A DNA stretch of 64,000 nucleotides from Streptomyces europaeiscabiei (GCF_036346855.1 NZ_CP107841.1:10048001-10112000), one strand, 5' to 3'. Shown: positions 17,101-25,960, numbered from the stretch's first letter. Notes: generated by a model not told the origin, from the letters alone. Program-made: numbers and translations.

Positions 17101-18515
17101 CCGACGTGGCGGTCGAGGTTCTGCTGCCGAAGATCGGCCTGACCATGCAGGAAGGCACGATCGACGAATGGCTCGTGCCCACCGGCGGGGCCGTCGCCGA
17201 GGGCGACGCGCTGCTGCGGCTGGCCACCGACAAGGTCGACGTGGACGTCGAGGCCGAGGCCGCAGGACGGCTCCACCCGGTGGTCCCGGCCGGCACCACC
17301 CTCCCCGCCGGAGCCCTCATCGGCTGGCTGCTGGCCGAGGGCGAGCAGCCGCCGGACCCGGCCGGTACGCCGATGCCGGCCGGGTCCGGTTCCGCGACCA
17401 CCGCGCCGACGGCGCCGGACGCCGCCCCCACGGCGGCGGCCGCATCCCCGCCCGGCGGTACCGCCTCCCTCGTCCCGGGGGGCCGGCTCCTGGCCTCACC
17501 GAACGCCCGACGGGTGGCGTCCGGCGCCGGCGTCGACCTCACCGGCGTAACGGGCACCGGGCCCGGCGGCCGGATCGTCTCCGAGGACGTGGAGGAGTTC
17601 CTCCTCGACGCCGCCACCGGCGTCCCCCCGGCGGTTGCGGCCACCGCCCCCGCCTCCGTCCTCCCGGTCTCGCCGCTGGTCCGCCGACTGGCGAAGGAGC
17701 GGGGCATCGACCTCGCGGAGGTGAACGGCACCGGGCCCGGCGGCCGGATCCGCAGGTCGGACCTCGACCCCGTCACGCCGGCCCCCGAGCCGCCGCCCGT
17801 CCGCGGGAAGACCGCGCCACCCCGGCCGGGAGACGTCCTCCCCCTCACCGGGATGCGCGGCACCATCGCCCGCCGGATGCACGCCAGCCTCCAGGAGATG
17901 GCGCAGCTGACGCACGGGTACGAGGTCCGGATGGACGCCGTGGTGTCCCTGCGGGACCGGCTCAAGGAGGAATGGGCCGACAGCGAACTGCCTGTGCCCA
18001 GCCTCAACGACTTCCTGCTGAAGGCCGCCGCGCTGGCCCTGGGCGAGCACCCGCTGCTCAACGCGACGGTGCGCGAGGACGGCGTCCATCTGCTCGACGG
18101 CATCCACCTCGGCTTCGCCGTCGCCGTGCCGGGCGGCCTGCTGGTCCCGGTGATCGAGGACGCGGCGGCGCTGCCCCTGCCGGAGATCGCCCGCCGGTCG
18201 AAGGAGCTGGCGCGGGCCGCCCGCGACGGGCGGGTCTCCCCGGCCCAACTGGAGGGCGGCACCTTCACCGTCACCTCATTGGGCGGCTACGGCGTGGACT
18301 TCTTCACCCCGGTGATCAATCCCGGTCAGGTCGCCATCCTCGGGGTGGGCGCGCTCAGGGACGGCGTGGAGTGGCGGGACGACCGGCCGCTGCGGACACG
18401 GGTGCTCACGCTGAGCCTCACGTTCGACCACCGCGCCGTCGACGGAGCGCCCGCGGCCGAGTATCTGCGCACGGTCGGGGAGCTGCTGCGCAAGCCCCTG
18501 CGTCTGCTGGTGTGA
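17097..18515 (+). CDS. Dihydrolipoamide acyltransferase (E2) with two E3-binding domains
   Basis: 472 aa. Order: one lipoyl domain (residues 1-80, lipoyl Lys46 in ATDKVDV); Ala/Pro linker; a first peripheral-subunit-binding domain (about 133-168, SPNARRVAS...GTGPGGRIV); a second similar one (about 192-225, SPLVRRLAK...GTGPGGRIR); and the acyltransferase core (about 245-472) with DHRAVDGAPAAEYL near residue 445. Two subunit-binding domains in tandem are uncommon; one is normal. It builds the core of the complex and transfers the acyl group to CoA. GTG start overlaps the E1beta stop. Confidence 0.93.
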   Translation: MTDVAVEVLLPKIGLTMQEGTIDEWLVPTGGAVAEGDALLRLATDKVDVDVEAEAAGRLHPVVPAGTTLPAGALIGWLLAEGEQPPDPAGTPMPAGSGSATTAPTAPDAAPTAAAASPPGGTASLVPGGRLLASPNARRVASGAGVDLTGVTGTGPGGRIVSEDVEEFLLDAATGVPPAVAATAPASVLPVSPLVRRLAKERGIDLAEVNGTGPGGRIRRSDLDPVTPAPEPPPVRGKTAPPRPGDVLPLTGMRGTIARRMHASLQEMAQLTHGYEVRMDAVVSLRDRLKEEWADSELPVPSLNDFLLKAAALALGEHPLLNATVREDGVHLLDGIHLGFAVAVPGGLLVPVIEDAAALPLPEIARRSKELARAARDGRVSPAQLEGGTFTVTSLGGYGVDFFTPVINPGQVAILGVGALRDGVEWRDDRPLRTRVLTLSLTFDHRAVDGAPAAEYLRTVGELLRKPLRLLV

Positions 18516-18516
18516 C

Positions 18517-18541
18517 CGGCGGCCGGACAGCCCGGCCGCCG
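18517..18541. terminator. 10-bp hairpin between E2 and TetR genes
   Basis: CGGCGGCCGG (18517-18526) pairs with CCGGCCGCCG (18532-18541) across a five-base loop. It is placed between convergent stops and probably works in both directions. Confidence 0.7.
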
Positions 18542-18546
18542 CCGGG

Positions 18547-19158
18547 CTATTCGGCCGCCGCCGGGTCCGCGATCCGCTCCGCGAGGTCGCCGACCTCGCG
18601 GACGAACGAGCGGTGCCCGAGCGACCGGTACACGTCGTCGCCCCGGACCTGCGAGATCGCCGCGGTCTCCAGCAGCGCCAGCAGTCCCAGGCCGATCACC
18701 GCCGCCTCCGGCTCCGAGGCCGAGGTGCGGGCTTTGTGGATCAGTCGTACCAGTTCGGCCAGCAGGTCCGCGCGGCTCTGCTGGCGCAGCGCCTCGGCCT
18801 CCTGGCTCATGCCGGCCGACGACACGAAGAAGACGGTGGCGGCGGACCGCTGCTCGCCGAGCCAGGCCAGCAGCGTGGTGACCGTCGGCCCGATGTCCGT
18901 ACCGCGCTCGTGGGCGTCGGTGAGTGCCCGCAACTGCTCGCGCAGCGCGGCGGCGAACACCCGCATCCCTTCCGCCAGGACCTGGTCCTTGGAGGAGAAG
19001 TGGTAGTACACCGCCGCCGAGGTCATCTCCGCACGGGCGGCGATGTCGGCCACCGTCACCTCGTCCGGCGACTGGGTCGCGAACAGCTCCGTGGCTGCCT
19101 CGATCACCCACTGCTTGCGCGACGGACGGTGAGCGGCGCGGGTCCCGGATGTCGTCAT
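18547..19158 (-). CDS. TetR-family transcriptional regulator
   Basis: 203 aa. The N-terminal helix-turn-helix is at about residues 15-60 (VIEAATELFATQSPDEVTVADIAARAEMTSAAVYYHFSSKD read in part). The C-terminal ligand domain is divergent. It is transcribed away from a second TetR gene at 19306, with 147 nt between them containing the TTACT-N13-AGTA palindrome. It lies next to the E1/E2 operon, whose promoter carries the same palindrome, so it is one of two candidate repressors of that regulon. The ligand is unknown; acyl-CoA is common for this context. Confidence 0.9.
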   Translation of the reverse strand: MTTSGTRAAHRPSRKQWVIEAATELFATQSPDEVTVADIAARAEMTSAAVYYHFSSKDQVLAEGMRVFAAALREQLRALTDAHERGTDIGPTVTTLLAWLGEQRSAATVFFVSSAGMSQEAEALRQQSRADLLAELVRLIHKARTSASEPEAAVIGLGLLALLETAAISQVRGDDVYRSLGHRSFVREVGDLAERIADPAAAE

Positions 19159-19233
19159 GATGTCAAGTATGCCGGGGCCTGGATGCTCCGGAGGCCCATG
19201 TGCAGGAGGAATTTGGCCGCCTGCCGGTCGGAG

Positions 19234-19256
19234 TTACTGGATAGCATGGTCAGTAC
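19234..19256. promoter_or_regulatory. Operator-like palindrome, copy 3 (TTACT-N13-AGTA)
   Basis: TTACT at 19234-19238 and AGTA at 19252-19255, separated by 13 bases, in the 147-nt gap between two divergent TetR genes. It also contains a TANNNT (TAGCAT, 19242-19247). A site here would give autoregulation of either or both regulators. A second, GC-rich symmetry (GGCCT...AGGCC, near 19177-19197) lies nearer the minus-strand gene. Confidence 0.6.
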
Positions 19257-19305
19257 AAGGGGATCCACGTAAGCGCGGGTCCACGGCAGTTGCCAGGGGA
19301 GCACG

Positions 19306-19956
19306 ATGGCCACCACGAAGAACGGCAAGCAGCCCGCCCACCGCCCCTCGCGACGGCAGCACATCATCACCGCCGCCGTGCGGGTGTTCGGCCGCAACGG
19401 ATTCGCGGAGACCAGCATCCAGGACATCGCGGCCGAGGCCCAGGTGGTGCCCACGGCGGTCTACTACCACTTCGACGGCAAGGAGGAGCTGCTCGAACTC
19501 GCCATGCGACGGGTCTTCGACCAGCTGAACGCGGTCGTGGAGGCCGCCCGGCCGGAGTCCGAACCGGGTGACGCGGAGGGGCTGCTGCGCGTCATCGACG
19601 CCGTATGGGAGTGGGTGGAGCAGAACCCGGACGAGGCGCGCCTCTACCAGATCCAGTTCGCGTCCGCCAACGGCAGCGTCAAGGTGCTCCGCGACGAGTT
19701 CGAGCAGCGGCACATCCAACGGGGATACGACTACCTGCCCGAGGGCACCACCCGCAGCCCCCGGGCGGCCAAAGCCCGGCACGCGACGCAGGCACTCGCG
19801 GTCCGCACCCTGATCAGTACGACCATGCTCGTCACGGCACTGCGGGCGGAGGGAGGCCCGTTGTCGCGGATGCCCTCCCGGGCCGTACTGGAGGCCGTCA
19901 GGGCGCTGGCGCTGCGTATCGTCGCCGAGGAGAAGCCGGCCCCGGCGCGCTCCTGA
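19306..19956 (+). CDS. TetR-family transcriptional regulator
   Basis: 216 aa. The helix-turn-helix spans about residues 18-65 (IITAAVRVFGRNGFAETS, then QVVPTAVYYHFDGKEELL). The C-terminal domain has long helices with WEWVEQNPDEARLYQIQFAS, resembling FadR/KstR-like lipid-responsive regulators in general style, though not clearly any one of them. ATG 19306 follows AGGGGAG. It is divergent from the TetR gene at 18547 and convergent with the thiolase operon. With the palindrome in its promoter it is a good candidate regulator of the whole 7-28 kb set. Confidence 0.9.
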   Translation: MATTKNGKQPAHRPSRRQHIITAAVRVFGRNGFAETSIQDIAAEAQVVPTAVYYHFDGKEELLELAMRRVFDQLNAVVEAARPESEPGDAEGLLRVIDAVWEWVEQNPDEARLYQIQFASANGSVKVLRDEFEQRHIQRGYDYLPEGTTRSPRAAKARHATQALAVRTLISTTMLVTALRAEGGPLSRMPSRAVLEAVRALALRIVAEEKPAPARS

Positions 19957-19995
19957 GGCGCTCACCAGGACCACGGCGCACGGCCCGGCCGCCCC

Positions 19996-21150
19996 TCACA
20001 CCGTGAGGACCGAGCAGGCGCTGATCCCGGGTGCTCCGTACACGTGGGTGAAGCCCACCCGGGGAGCGCCCGGTACCTGCACGCCCGGTGCCCGGCCCTG
20101 CAACTGCCGTACGACCTCATGGAACTGGCGCAGCCCCGAGGCGCCCACGGGCTCCCCGCCGGCCAGGCAGCCGCCGTCGGTGTTGACCGGTATCCGGCCT
20201 GTGGGATCGGTGTCCCCGCGGGCCAGCAGCTCTTCCTGTTCGCCGTGCCCGCACAGCCCGGTCTCCGCCAGGTGGATCAGCTCCGAGCCGCTGTCGGTGT
20301 CCTGCAACTGGGCGACCTGGACGTCCGCGGGCCGCACACCGGCCGTGCGGAAGGCCGCCTCGGCCGCGTCGACGCTGGGGCTGTGGTGCGGGCCCGGCGG
20401 CAGCCAGGGCGAGAACACCTCGAACGAACCGAACCGCCGGGTGCGGAACGCCAACGCCGCCAGTTTGACGGGTCGTTCGCACAGGTCGAAGGCGCGGTCG
20501 CCGAGCGCCAGCACGAGCGCCGCCGCGCCCTGTCCCGGTGAGCAGAACATGTACTGGGTGAGTGGTGGACTGACCTCGGCGGAGTCCAGGATCTCCTGCT
20601 CCGTCAGCGGCTTGCGCCGCCAGGCCAGGGGGTGGTGCGAGCCGTTGCGGAAGGCCCGCGCGGCGACTGTCGCCAGCGCCCGCTCGGAGATCCCGTGCTC
20701 ATGCAGGTATCGCTGCGTCTTGAGAGCGAAGAACTGGGTGGTCAGCATCATGCCGGTCTCGGCATACCAGTCGCCCAGACCGTAGCGGGCCGCGGAGACG
20801 TGGAACGCGCCCCGCTCATGCTTGTCGAACCCCACCGCCAGTCCCAGTGACGCCTCGCCCGCGCGCAGCGCGTTGGCCACCGCGAGCACGGTGGAGGTGC
20901 CGGTGGCGCAGCCGTTCTGCACGTTGACGAACGGCACACCGGTCAGGCCCAGGCGGCCCACCAGCGTGTCGGGCTTGCCGGACACGTCGGAGCCGCCGGC
21001 CGCGTAGCCGATGTCCTCCCAGGAGACCCCGGCGTCGGCCAGCGCCTCGCGTACCGCCCGCTCGGCCATGTCCATCCCGGTGACGGTCTCGTCGCGGCCG
21101 AAGCGATGCATTCCGCATCCGACGACGTAGACGTCCTCGCTCCGGCTCAT
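19996..21150 (-). CDS. Thiolase-like (SCP-X/lipid-transfer) protein
   Basis: 384 aa thiolase-superfamily protein of the kind paired with DUF35 partners. It cleaves or forms C-C bonds on CoA thioesters (retro-aldol or thiolytic), often in steroid or alkyl side-chain degradation. The nucleophile Cys is in NGCATGTST, and the second half has GGCLAGGEPVGASG and the ending FTHVYGAPGISACSVL. The family's usual GHP His motif is altered to GEPVGAS, as in these non-canonical members. Its ATG overlaps the DUF35 stop (ATGA), indicating a stable complex between the two. Confidence 0.9.
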   Translation of the reverse strand: MSRSEDVYVVGCGMHRFGRDETVTGMDMAERAVREALADAGVSWEDIGYAAGGSDVSGKPDTLVGRLGLTGVPFVNVQNGCATGTSTVLAVANALRAGEASLGLAVGFDKHERGAFHVSAARYGLGDWYAETGMMLTTQFFALKTQRYLHEHGISERALATVAARAFRNGSHHPLAWRRKPLTEQEILDSAEVSPPLTQYMFCSPGQGAAALVLALGDRAFDLCERPVKLAALAFRTRRFGSFEVFSPWLPPGPHHSPSVDAAEAAFRTAGVRPADVQVAQLQDTDSGSELIHLAETGLCGHGEQEELLARGDTDPTGRIPVNTDGGCLAGGEPVGASGLRQFHEVVRQLQGRAPGVQVPGAPRVGFTHVYGAPGISACSVLTV

Positions 21151-21575
21151 CGCTCCCCCTCCCCGTCCGGGCGGAACGCGAAGGTCAGGACCTCGGTTCC
21201 GTCCTCGTCCTGATACGCGGGCACGGTGGTGAGCCGTACCGGCAGCCCGATCCGTATCCGGGTGCGGGGAACCGCCAGCCGCGCCTCGATCAGCACCTCA
21301 CCGAGGTCCACATAGCCCACGTGGTACGGCCGGTGGCCGTCGGCCGGAGGCCGGTAGGGCGGCTTCGGCGGGAACGCCTGGAGCGTCCACGACCACACGC
21401 GCCCGCTCACCGGCAGCACGTGACCGGACATGGGCCCGTCCGAACACCTCGGGCACGAGTCCTGTCGGGGGAAGACGACGGTGTCGCACCTGGAGCAGCG
21501 CGCACCCGCGAGCCGCGGTGGGGCCCCGTCGGCCCCGTCGTCGAACAGCGAGTCGTCGATGAGTCGGGTGGTCAT
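21147..21575 (-). CDS. DUF35 OB-fold zinc-ribbon protein
   Basis: 142 aa partner of thiolase-like enzymes. The N-terminal rubredoxin-like zinc ribbon is CSRCDTVVFPRQDSCPRC (two CxxC knuckles). The following OB-fold has SGRVWSWTLQAFPPKPPY and YVDLGEVLIEARL. I chose ATG 21575 because GGAAGGCGG stands 7 nt before it; the upstream GTG (21593) would be one base from the previous stop with no ribosome site. It is translationally coupled with the thiolase-like gene. It probably binds CoA substrates for that enzyme. Confidence 0.9.
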   Translation of the reverse strand: MTTRLIDDSLFDDGADGAPPRLAGARCSRCDTVVFPRQDSCPRCSDGPMSGHVLPVSGRVWSWTLQAFPPKPPYRPPADGHRPYHVGYVDLGEVLIEARLAVPRTRIRIGLPVRLTTVPAYQDEDGTEVLTFAFRPDGEGER

Positions 21576-21594
21576 ACCGGTTCCGCCTTCCACG

Positions 21595-22713
21595 TCACCA
21601 GCTCAGCAGCCCTGCCAGCCGTTCCCGGTGGTGTGCGGCGCCGCCCAGCAGGACGGCGTCGGACTGGGCCCGCCGGAAGTACAGGTGTGCGTCGTGTTCC
21701 CAGGTGAAGCCCATGCCGCCGTGCAACTGCACGCACTCGGCGGCGACGGACACGAAGGCCTCACAGCACCACGCCTGGGCCACCGCCGCCGCTTCGGCCA
21801 GCGCTTCGGCCGAGCCGGCCGCCCGTACGGCGCGCGTCACCGCCGAGCGTGCGCCCTCGACCTGGAGCAGCATGTCGGCGCAGGTGTGCTTGACCGCCTG
21901 GAACCCGCCGATCGCCCTGCCGAACTGCGTACGGTCCCGCACATGGGCCACCGTCATGTCCAACGCCGCCTGAGCGCCGCCGAGTTGCTCGGCGGCCAGG
22001 GCGACCAGGGCCACGTCCAGGGCCCGGGAGACGACATCCGCCCCCTCGCCGCCGGCGGTCAGTGCCCGGGCCCGCGCGCCGGAGAGGGTGACCACCGCCT
22101 GGCCCCGGCTGAGGTCCAGGGTGGTGACCCGGCGCACGGTGACCCCCGGTCCCCGCGGGTCGACGAGGAAAAGGTCCACTCCGTCGGCTCCGGCGGCGGC
22201 CACCACCAGCGCCATGGCATCGGCGCCGTCGAGTACGAACGGCGCGGTGCCGTCGAGGACCGGGACCCCGCTCTGCCAGGAGACGGCGACCGGCACGGCA
22301 TCGGGCCGCCAGGCCCCGTCGGGCGCCGATACCGCCAGTGCGTGGACCGTGCCTTCGGCCAGTTCGGCCAGCGCCTTGTCGGCCGTTCCGCAACCGGCGA
22401 GCACCTGTCCGGCCAGCACGGTGGAGGACAGCAGCGGTACCGGTGCCAGCGTCCTGCCCAGTTCCTCGCAGACCACGGCGATCTCGGAGAGACCGCCGAT
22501 GCCTCCGGCCGGCTCGGGCAGCCCGAGGGCCGCGAGGCCGACCTGCCGTCCGAGGGTGTCCCACAACGCGGCGTCGATGCCGGGGGAGTGCTCGGGCAGC
22601 CGGCGCACCGTCGCGGTGCCTCCGGCGTCCGCGCACACCGACCGTACGGTCTCGCGCAGGTCGTCCAGTTCGGCGTCCGACAGGGCCGGGCCGCCGGTCA
22701 CGGTGCTCGTCAT
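21595..22713 (-). CDS. Acyl-CoA dehydrogenase
   Basis: 372 aa FAD enzyme of the smaller, beta-like type that often pairs with another acyl-CoA dehydrogenase as an alpha2beta2 heterotetramer in steroid side-chain degradation (FadE pairs). Features are LPEPAGGIGGLSEIAVVCEELG in the N-terminal domain and DRTQFGRAIGGFQAVKH in the C-terminal helical bundle. The position of the usual catalytic Glu/substrate motif reads QLHGGMGFTWEHDAHLYFRRA. The possible partner is at 27013. ATG overlaps the PPDK-like stop. Confidence 0.9.
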   Translation of the reverse strand: MTSTVTGGPALSDAELDDLRETVRSVCADAGGTATVRRLPEHSPGIDAALWDTLGRQVGLAALGLPEPAGGIGGLSEIAVVCEELGRTLAPVPLLSSTVLAGQVLAGCGTADKALAELAEGTVHALAVSAPDGAWRPDAVPVAVSWQSGVPVLDGTAPFVLDGADAMALVVAAAGADGVDLFLVDPRGPGVTVRRVTTLDLSRGQAVVTLSGARARALTAGGEGADVVSRALDVALVALAAEQLGGAQAALDMTVAHVRDRTQFGRAIGGFQAVKHTCADMLLQVEGARSAVTRAVRAAGSAEALAEAAAVAQAWCCEAFVSVAAECVQLHGGMGFTWEHDAHLYFRRAQSDAVLLGGAAHHRERLAGLLSW

Positions 22714-25331
22714 CGTGTGCTCCCGCTGCCGCTCTCGTCATGCCGCCCGCGTCGGGCACTGTGCGCGGCCGCCATCCGGGCCACCGGCACGCGGTGCGCG
22801 GAACAGGAGACGTAGTCGAGGCCGAGGTCGTCGCAGAAGGCGATCGACTCCGGATCCCCGCCGTGCTCTCCGCACACGCCCAGCTTGATACCGGGCCGCA
22901 CGCTCCGTGCCCGCTCGACGGCCAGGGCGATGAGGGCGCCCACCCCGTGCGGGTCGAGCCGCGCGAAGGGGCTGGCCGTCAGGAGGCCGCGCTCCTGATA
23001 GGTGGCGAGCACCTGGCGCTCGACGTCGTCCCGGGAGAACCCGTAGGTCAGCTGGGTGAGGTCGTTGGTGCCGAAGGAGAAGAACTCCGCGTGTTCGGCG
23101 AGTTCACCGGCCAGGAGCGCGGCCCTCGGGGTTTCGATCATCGTGCCGAGCCGGTACGGGACCTCCACACCGGTGCGGGCGGCGACCGCCTCGGCGGCGC
23201 CACGCACGTACGCGGCCGCGGCGGCCAGTTCCTCCGGCAGGCTGACGAGCGGGATCATCACCTCCAGCTCGGGCCGGACCCCGGTGGCCGCCACGTCCGC
23301 CCAGGCGGCGAAGAGCGCCTCGGCCTGCGCCGGGTAGAGCCTCTCGTGCAGCAGCGCCAGCCGAACCCCGCGCAGCCCGAGCATCGGGTTCGCCTCACGC
23401 AACGCTGCGGCCCGCTGCTCCTCGGCCGCGTCCAGGGCGTGGCCGGGGGCGGGCAGGAACTCGTGCAGCGGGGCGTCCAGCAGGCGCACGGTCACCGGGC
23501 GGTTCCCGACCGCGGCCAGCAGAGCCCTGAAGTCCTCGTGCTGAGCGCGCTCCAGCGCCACCAGCGCCTCGTGGCGGGCGGCCGGGTCGGCGGCCAGGAT
23601 CACCCGGCGGATCAGCGGCAGCCGGTCGCCGAGGAACTGGTGCTCCGTACGGCACAGCCCGACACCCTCCGCGCCCAGGGCGAGGGCGGTGTCGACCTCG
23701 GCGGCGGTGTCGGCGTTGGCCCGCACACCCAGCCGGCGCATGTCGTCCGCCCAGGCGAGCAGGGTGGACAGTTCGGGCGGCGGGCCGGCCACACTGACGT
23801 TCAGCGTCCCCGCGTAGACGGCGCCGGTGCGGCCGTCCAGTGAGACGGGGTCGCCCTCGCGCAGCAGCCGCTCCCCGATCCGCACCGTTCCGGCGGCCCG
23901 GTCCAGGCGCAGCCCCTCGGCGCCGCACACCGCGGGCTTGCCCGCGCCCCGCGCCACCACGGCGGCGTGCGAGGCGATACCTCCACTGCCGGTCAGTACG
24001 GCGACGGAGGCCAGCATTCCCGGCACGTCCGCCGGGGTCGTCTCCTGCGCCACGAGCACGACAGGGGTGCCGTCCGCACCCAGTTCGAGGGCCCGCTCAC
24101 TGGACAGCACGACCACACCGGTCGCCGCGCCGGGGGAGGCGGGCAGCCCCTTCACCAGAAGTTCCTCGCCGCCGGTCAGCCGGAGCTGGGGGTGCAGCAG
24201 TTCCTGCACCTGCGCGGGGCCGATACGCAGTACGGCCTCCTCGGGGCCGAGTGCGCCGTCCCGTGCCAGGTCGGCGGCGAGGCATACCGAGGCCCGCAGC
24301 GGCGGCCGTTGCTGCGCGGAGGCGGCGAGCAGGGAGATCTCGTCGTCGCGTACCTCGAAGTCGACGGAGACGGGCGCGCGCAGATGACGTTCGAGGGTGA
24401 GGAGGGAATGCTCCAGCAGAGCCGTTCCGCCCGCGAGGCGGTCCAGCGGTTCACCGGTGTGCGGTGGTGGGGCGCTGCGCCGCACCCCGCGGAAGAAGGA
24501 GCCCTGAGGGGAGAGACGGCCCGTCTCGGGATGGCGGCTGACCGCCGTGCCGTAGCCCGAACGGTCGGCCGGGCCGATGCGCAGCGCCTGTACGTGCAGG
24601 GCGACACCGAGATCGGCGGGGAGCCGCTGCGCCTTGCGGGATCTCCTCGCTCGCGGTGAGTCCCACCGTACGAGAAGGGCGCGGGCGGCCAGGGCGAGCT
24701 GCTGGGCCGGGTCGTCGGGGAAGGGCTGTGAGCCGTGCCGCGCGACCAGGGACAGCAGCGCGTCGACCCGTGCCCGCGGCTCGGGCGTGTCGAGGAGGAC
24801 GTCGTCGAGCACCGCGCCGGGTACGTCGAGGGCGTACTCGGCGATCATCCGCACGGTGGCGGCCCACACCTCGTACAGGGCGTCCGCGCGTCCGATGACG
24901 GCGCACAGACCGTCGGCTCCCGTGGAGGTGACACCGAGACAGGCGAGGTCGGGCGGCAGTCCGGCGATCTCGGTCGGGGCGCTCGCCGACAGGCGCAGGA
25001 GCAACGGGCGGCCCGTGTCGCCGATCCGCCGTCCCGACAGCGCTTCGATCAGGTCGACGGCGGCTCGGGCGGTGCCGGGTTCACACAGCGACGCGGCGGC
25101 ACCGGCCGGCACGGTGAGCCCCGGGACGACCGGCAGTCCGAGGGCCACCAGCCGGTCCATGGCCGCGCCGTGGGCGCCCAGTTCGCCGGCGTCGAGCCCC
25201 CGGATTCGTCCCTGGCCGTAAGGCACCAGGAGGCGGCCCGGGGCTTCGGAGGGTGCGAGCGAGGCCTCGGAGGATGCGAGGGGGGCCTCGGACGGAGCGA
25301 AGTGGCCCGGCTCGCGGTCGGTGACGCTCAA
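22710..25331 (-). CDS. PPDK-like PEP-utilising protein with degenerate ATP domain
   Basis: 873 aa, close to pyruvate phosphate dikinase in length and order. The middle swivelling domain has GSGGIASHAAVVARGAGKPA with the phospho-His. The C-terminal PEP/pyruvate TIM barrel looks intact: VRLLDAPLHEF, NPMLGLRGVRL, MIETPRAALL and the catalytic-Cys motif VCGEHGGDP. The N-terminal ATP-grasp region is recognisable (GLPVVPGLTVP, TAVSRHPETG) but lacks the GGKGANL lysine and the SVRSGA arginine of PPDK, and has a Ser/Ala/Pro-rich repeat at its start. TTG 25331 overlaps the preceding stop, behind GAGGAG. It may use PEP, not ATP, to charge a histidine. Confidence 0.88.
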   Translation of the reverse strand: MSVTDREPGHFAPSEAPLASSEASLAPSEAPGRLLVPYGQGRIRGLDAGELGAHGAAMDRLVALGLPVVPGLTVPAGAAASLCEPGTARAAVDLIEALSGRRIGDTGRPLLLRLSASAPTEIAGLPPDLACLGVTSTGADGLCAVIGRADALYEVWAATVRMIAEYALDVPGAVLDDVLLDTPEPRARVDALLSLVARHGSQPFPDDPAQQLALAARALLVRWDSPRARRSRKAQRLPADLGVALHVQALRIGPADRSGYGTAVSRHPETGRLSPQGSFFRGVRRSAPPPHTGEPLDRLAGGTALLEHSLLTLERHLRAPVSVDFEVRDDEISLLAASAQQRPPLRASVCLAADLARDGALGPEEAVLRIGPAQVQELLHPQLRLTGGEELLVKGLPASPGAATGVVVLSSERALELGADGTPVVLVAQETTPADVPGMLASVAVLTGSGGIASHAAVVARGAGKPAVCGAEGLRLDRAAGTVRIGERLLREGDPVSLDGRTGAVYAGTLNVSVAGPPPELSTLLAWADDMRRLGVRANADTAAEVDTALALGAEGVGLCRTEHQFLGDRLPLIRRVILAADPAARHEALVALERAQHEDFRALLAAVGNRPVTVRLLDAPLHEFLPAPGHALDAAEEQRAAALREANPMLGLRGVRLALLHERLYPAQAEALFAAWADVAATGVRPELEVMIPLVSLPEELAAAAAYVRGAAEAVAARTGVEVPYRLGTMIETPRAALLAGELAEHAEFFSFGTNDLTQLTYGFSRDDVERQVLATYQERGLLTASPFARLDPHGVGALIALAVERARSVRPGIKLGVCGEHGGDPESIAFCDDLGLDYVSCSAHRVPVARMAAAHSARRGRHDESGSGSTR

Positions 25332-25960
25332 CCCCGGCTCCTCGTGACCAGCTCCTCTTCCCGGACCTCGTCCTCGGCCCGGCTGATCCCGAGCACGAGC
25401 AGCAACTCCTGGTGCAGCCGCATCCACACGGTGTGGTAAGAGTCGCACAGCGGCGAGGCCAGCCACTTCACCTCACCGTCGTCGAAGCGGTCGAGGGCTT
25501 CCTCCAGCTCGGTCAGATACCGCCCGCTGCCTTCGAGCGCCTGTTCCAGCCTGCGCAGCACGGGCTGGATGGCCTCGTGCACGTCCTCCAGCGACTCGCG
25601 CACCCCGGCGTCGTAGACGCTGTCGGAGTGGTCGTTGGCGGTTCCGTCGGGCCGGCACTGCCATGCCGTGCACACCTCGCGGATCTTCCTGTTGACCGGC
25701 AGGAAGGCCTCGTACGCCTTGGTGATCTGCTTCTCCCTCGCCGATCCCTGCGGGATCCGCAGGATTCCTGCGGCGGTGGCCTTGGCCCGCTCGGTGGGCA
25801 GCACGAGCGGACCCTTCACCATCGCCAGCCCGGTGTCGACCAAGGGGCGGTGCTCCGATTCGGGCCTGCCGCGCCACATGCCCCGCAGAACGAGGTCGAC
25901 GACGGCTTCGGTGAGCGTCTCGTCGGGAGCGCCCGGAAGGTCCACGGGAGCAGATTGCAT
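25328..25960 (-). CDS. Helical protein preceding the PPDK-like gene
   Basis: 210 aa, no confident family. ATG 25960 is 7 nt after AAAGG, whereas GTG 25966 would be too close. It is largely alpha-helical and acidic, without membrane segments. Notable runs are AYEAFLPVNRKIREVCTAW, NDHSDSVYDAGV and DSYHTVWMRLHQELLLVLG. From memory, the last motif resembles the C-terminal part of proteins encoded next to PPDK genes in actinobacteria, some with an N-terminal winged helix. Here the N terminus (LVLRGMWRGRPESEHRPLVDTG) could be a decayed one. Stop overlaps the PPDK-like TTG, so the two are probably partners. Confidence 0.8.
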   Translation of the reverse strand: MQSAPVDLPGAPDETLTEAVVDLVLRGMWRGRPESEHRPLVDTGLAMVKGPLVLPTERAKATAAGILRIPQGSAREKQITKAYEAFLPVNRKIREVCTAWQCRPDGTANDHSDSVYDAGVRESLEDVHEAIQPVLRRLEQALEGSGRYLTELEEALDRFDDGEVKWLASPLCDSYHTVWMRLHQELLLVLGISRAEDEVREEELVTRSRG

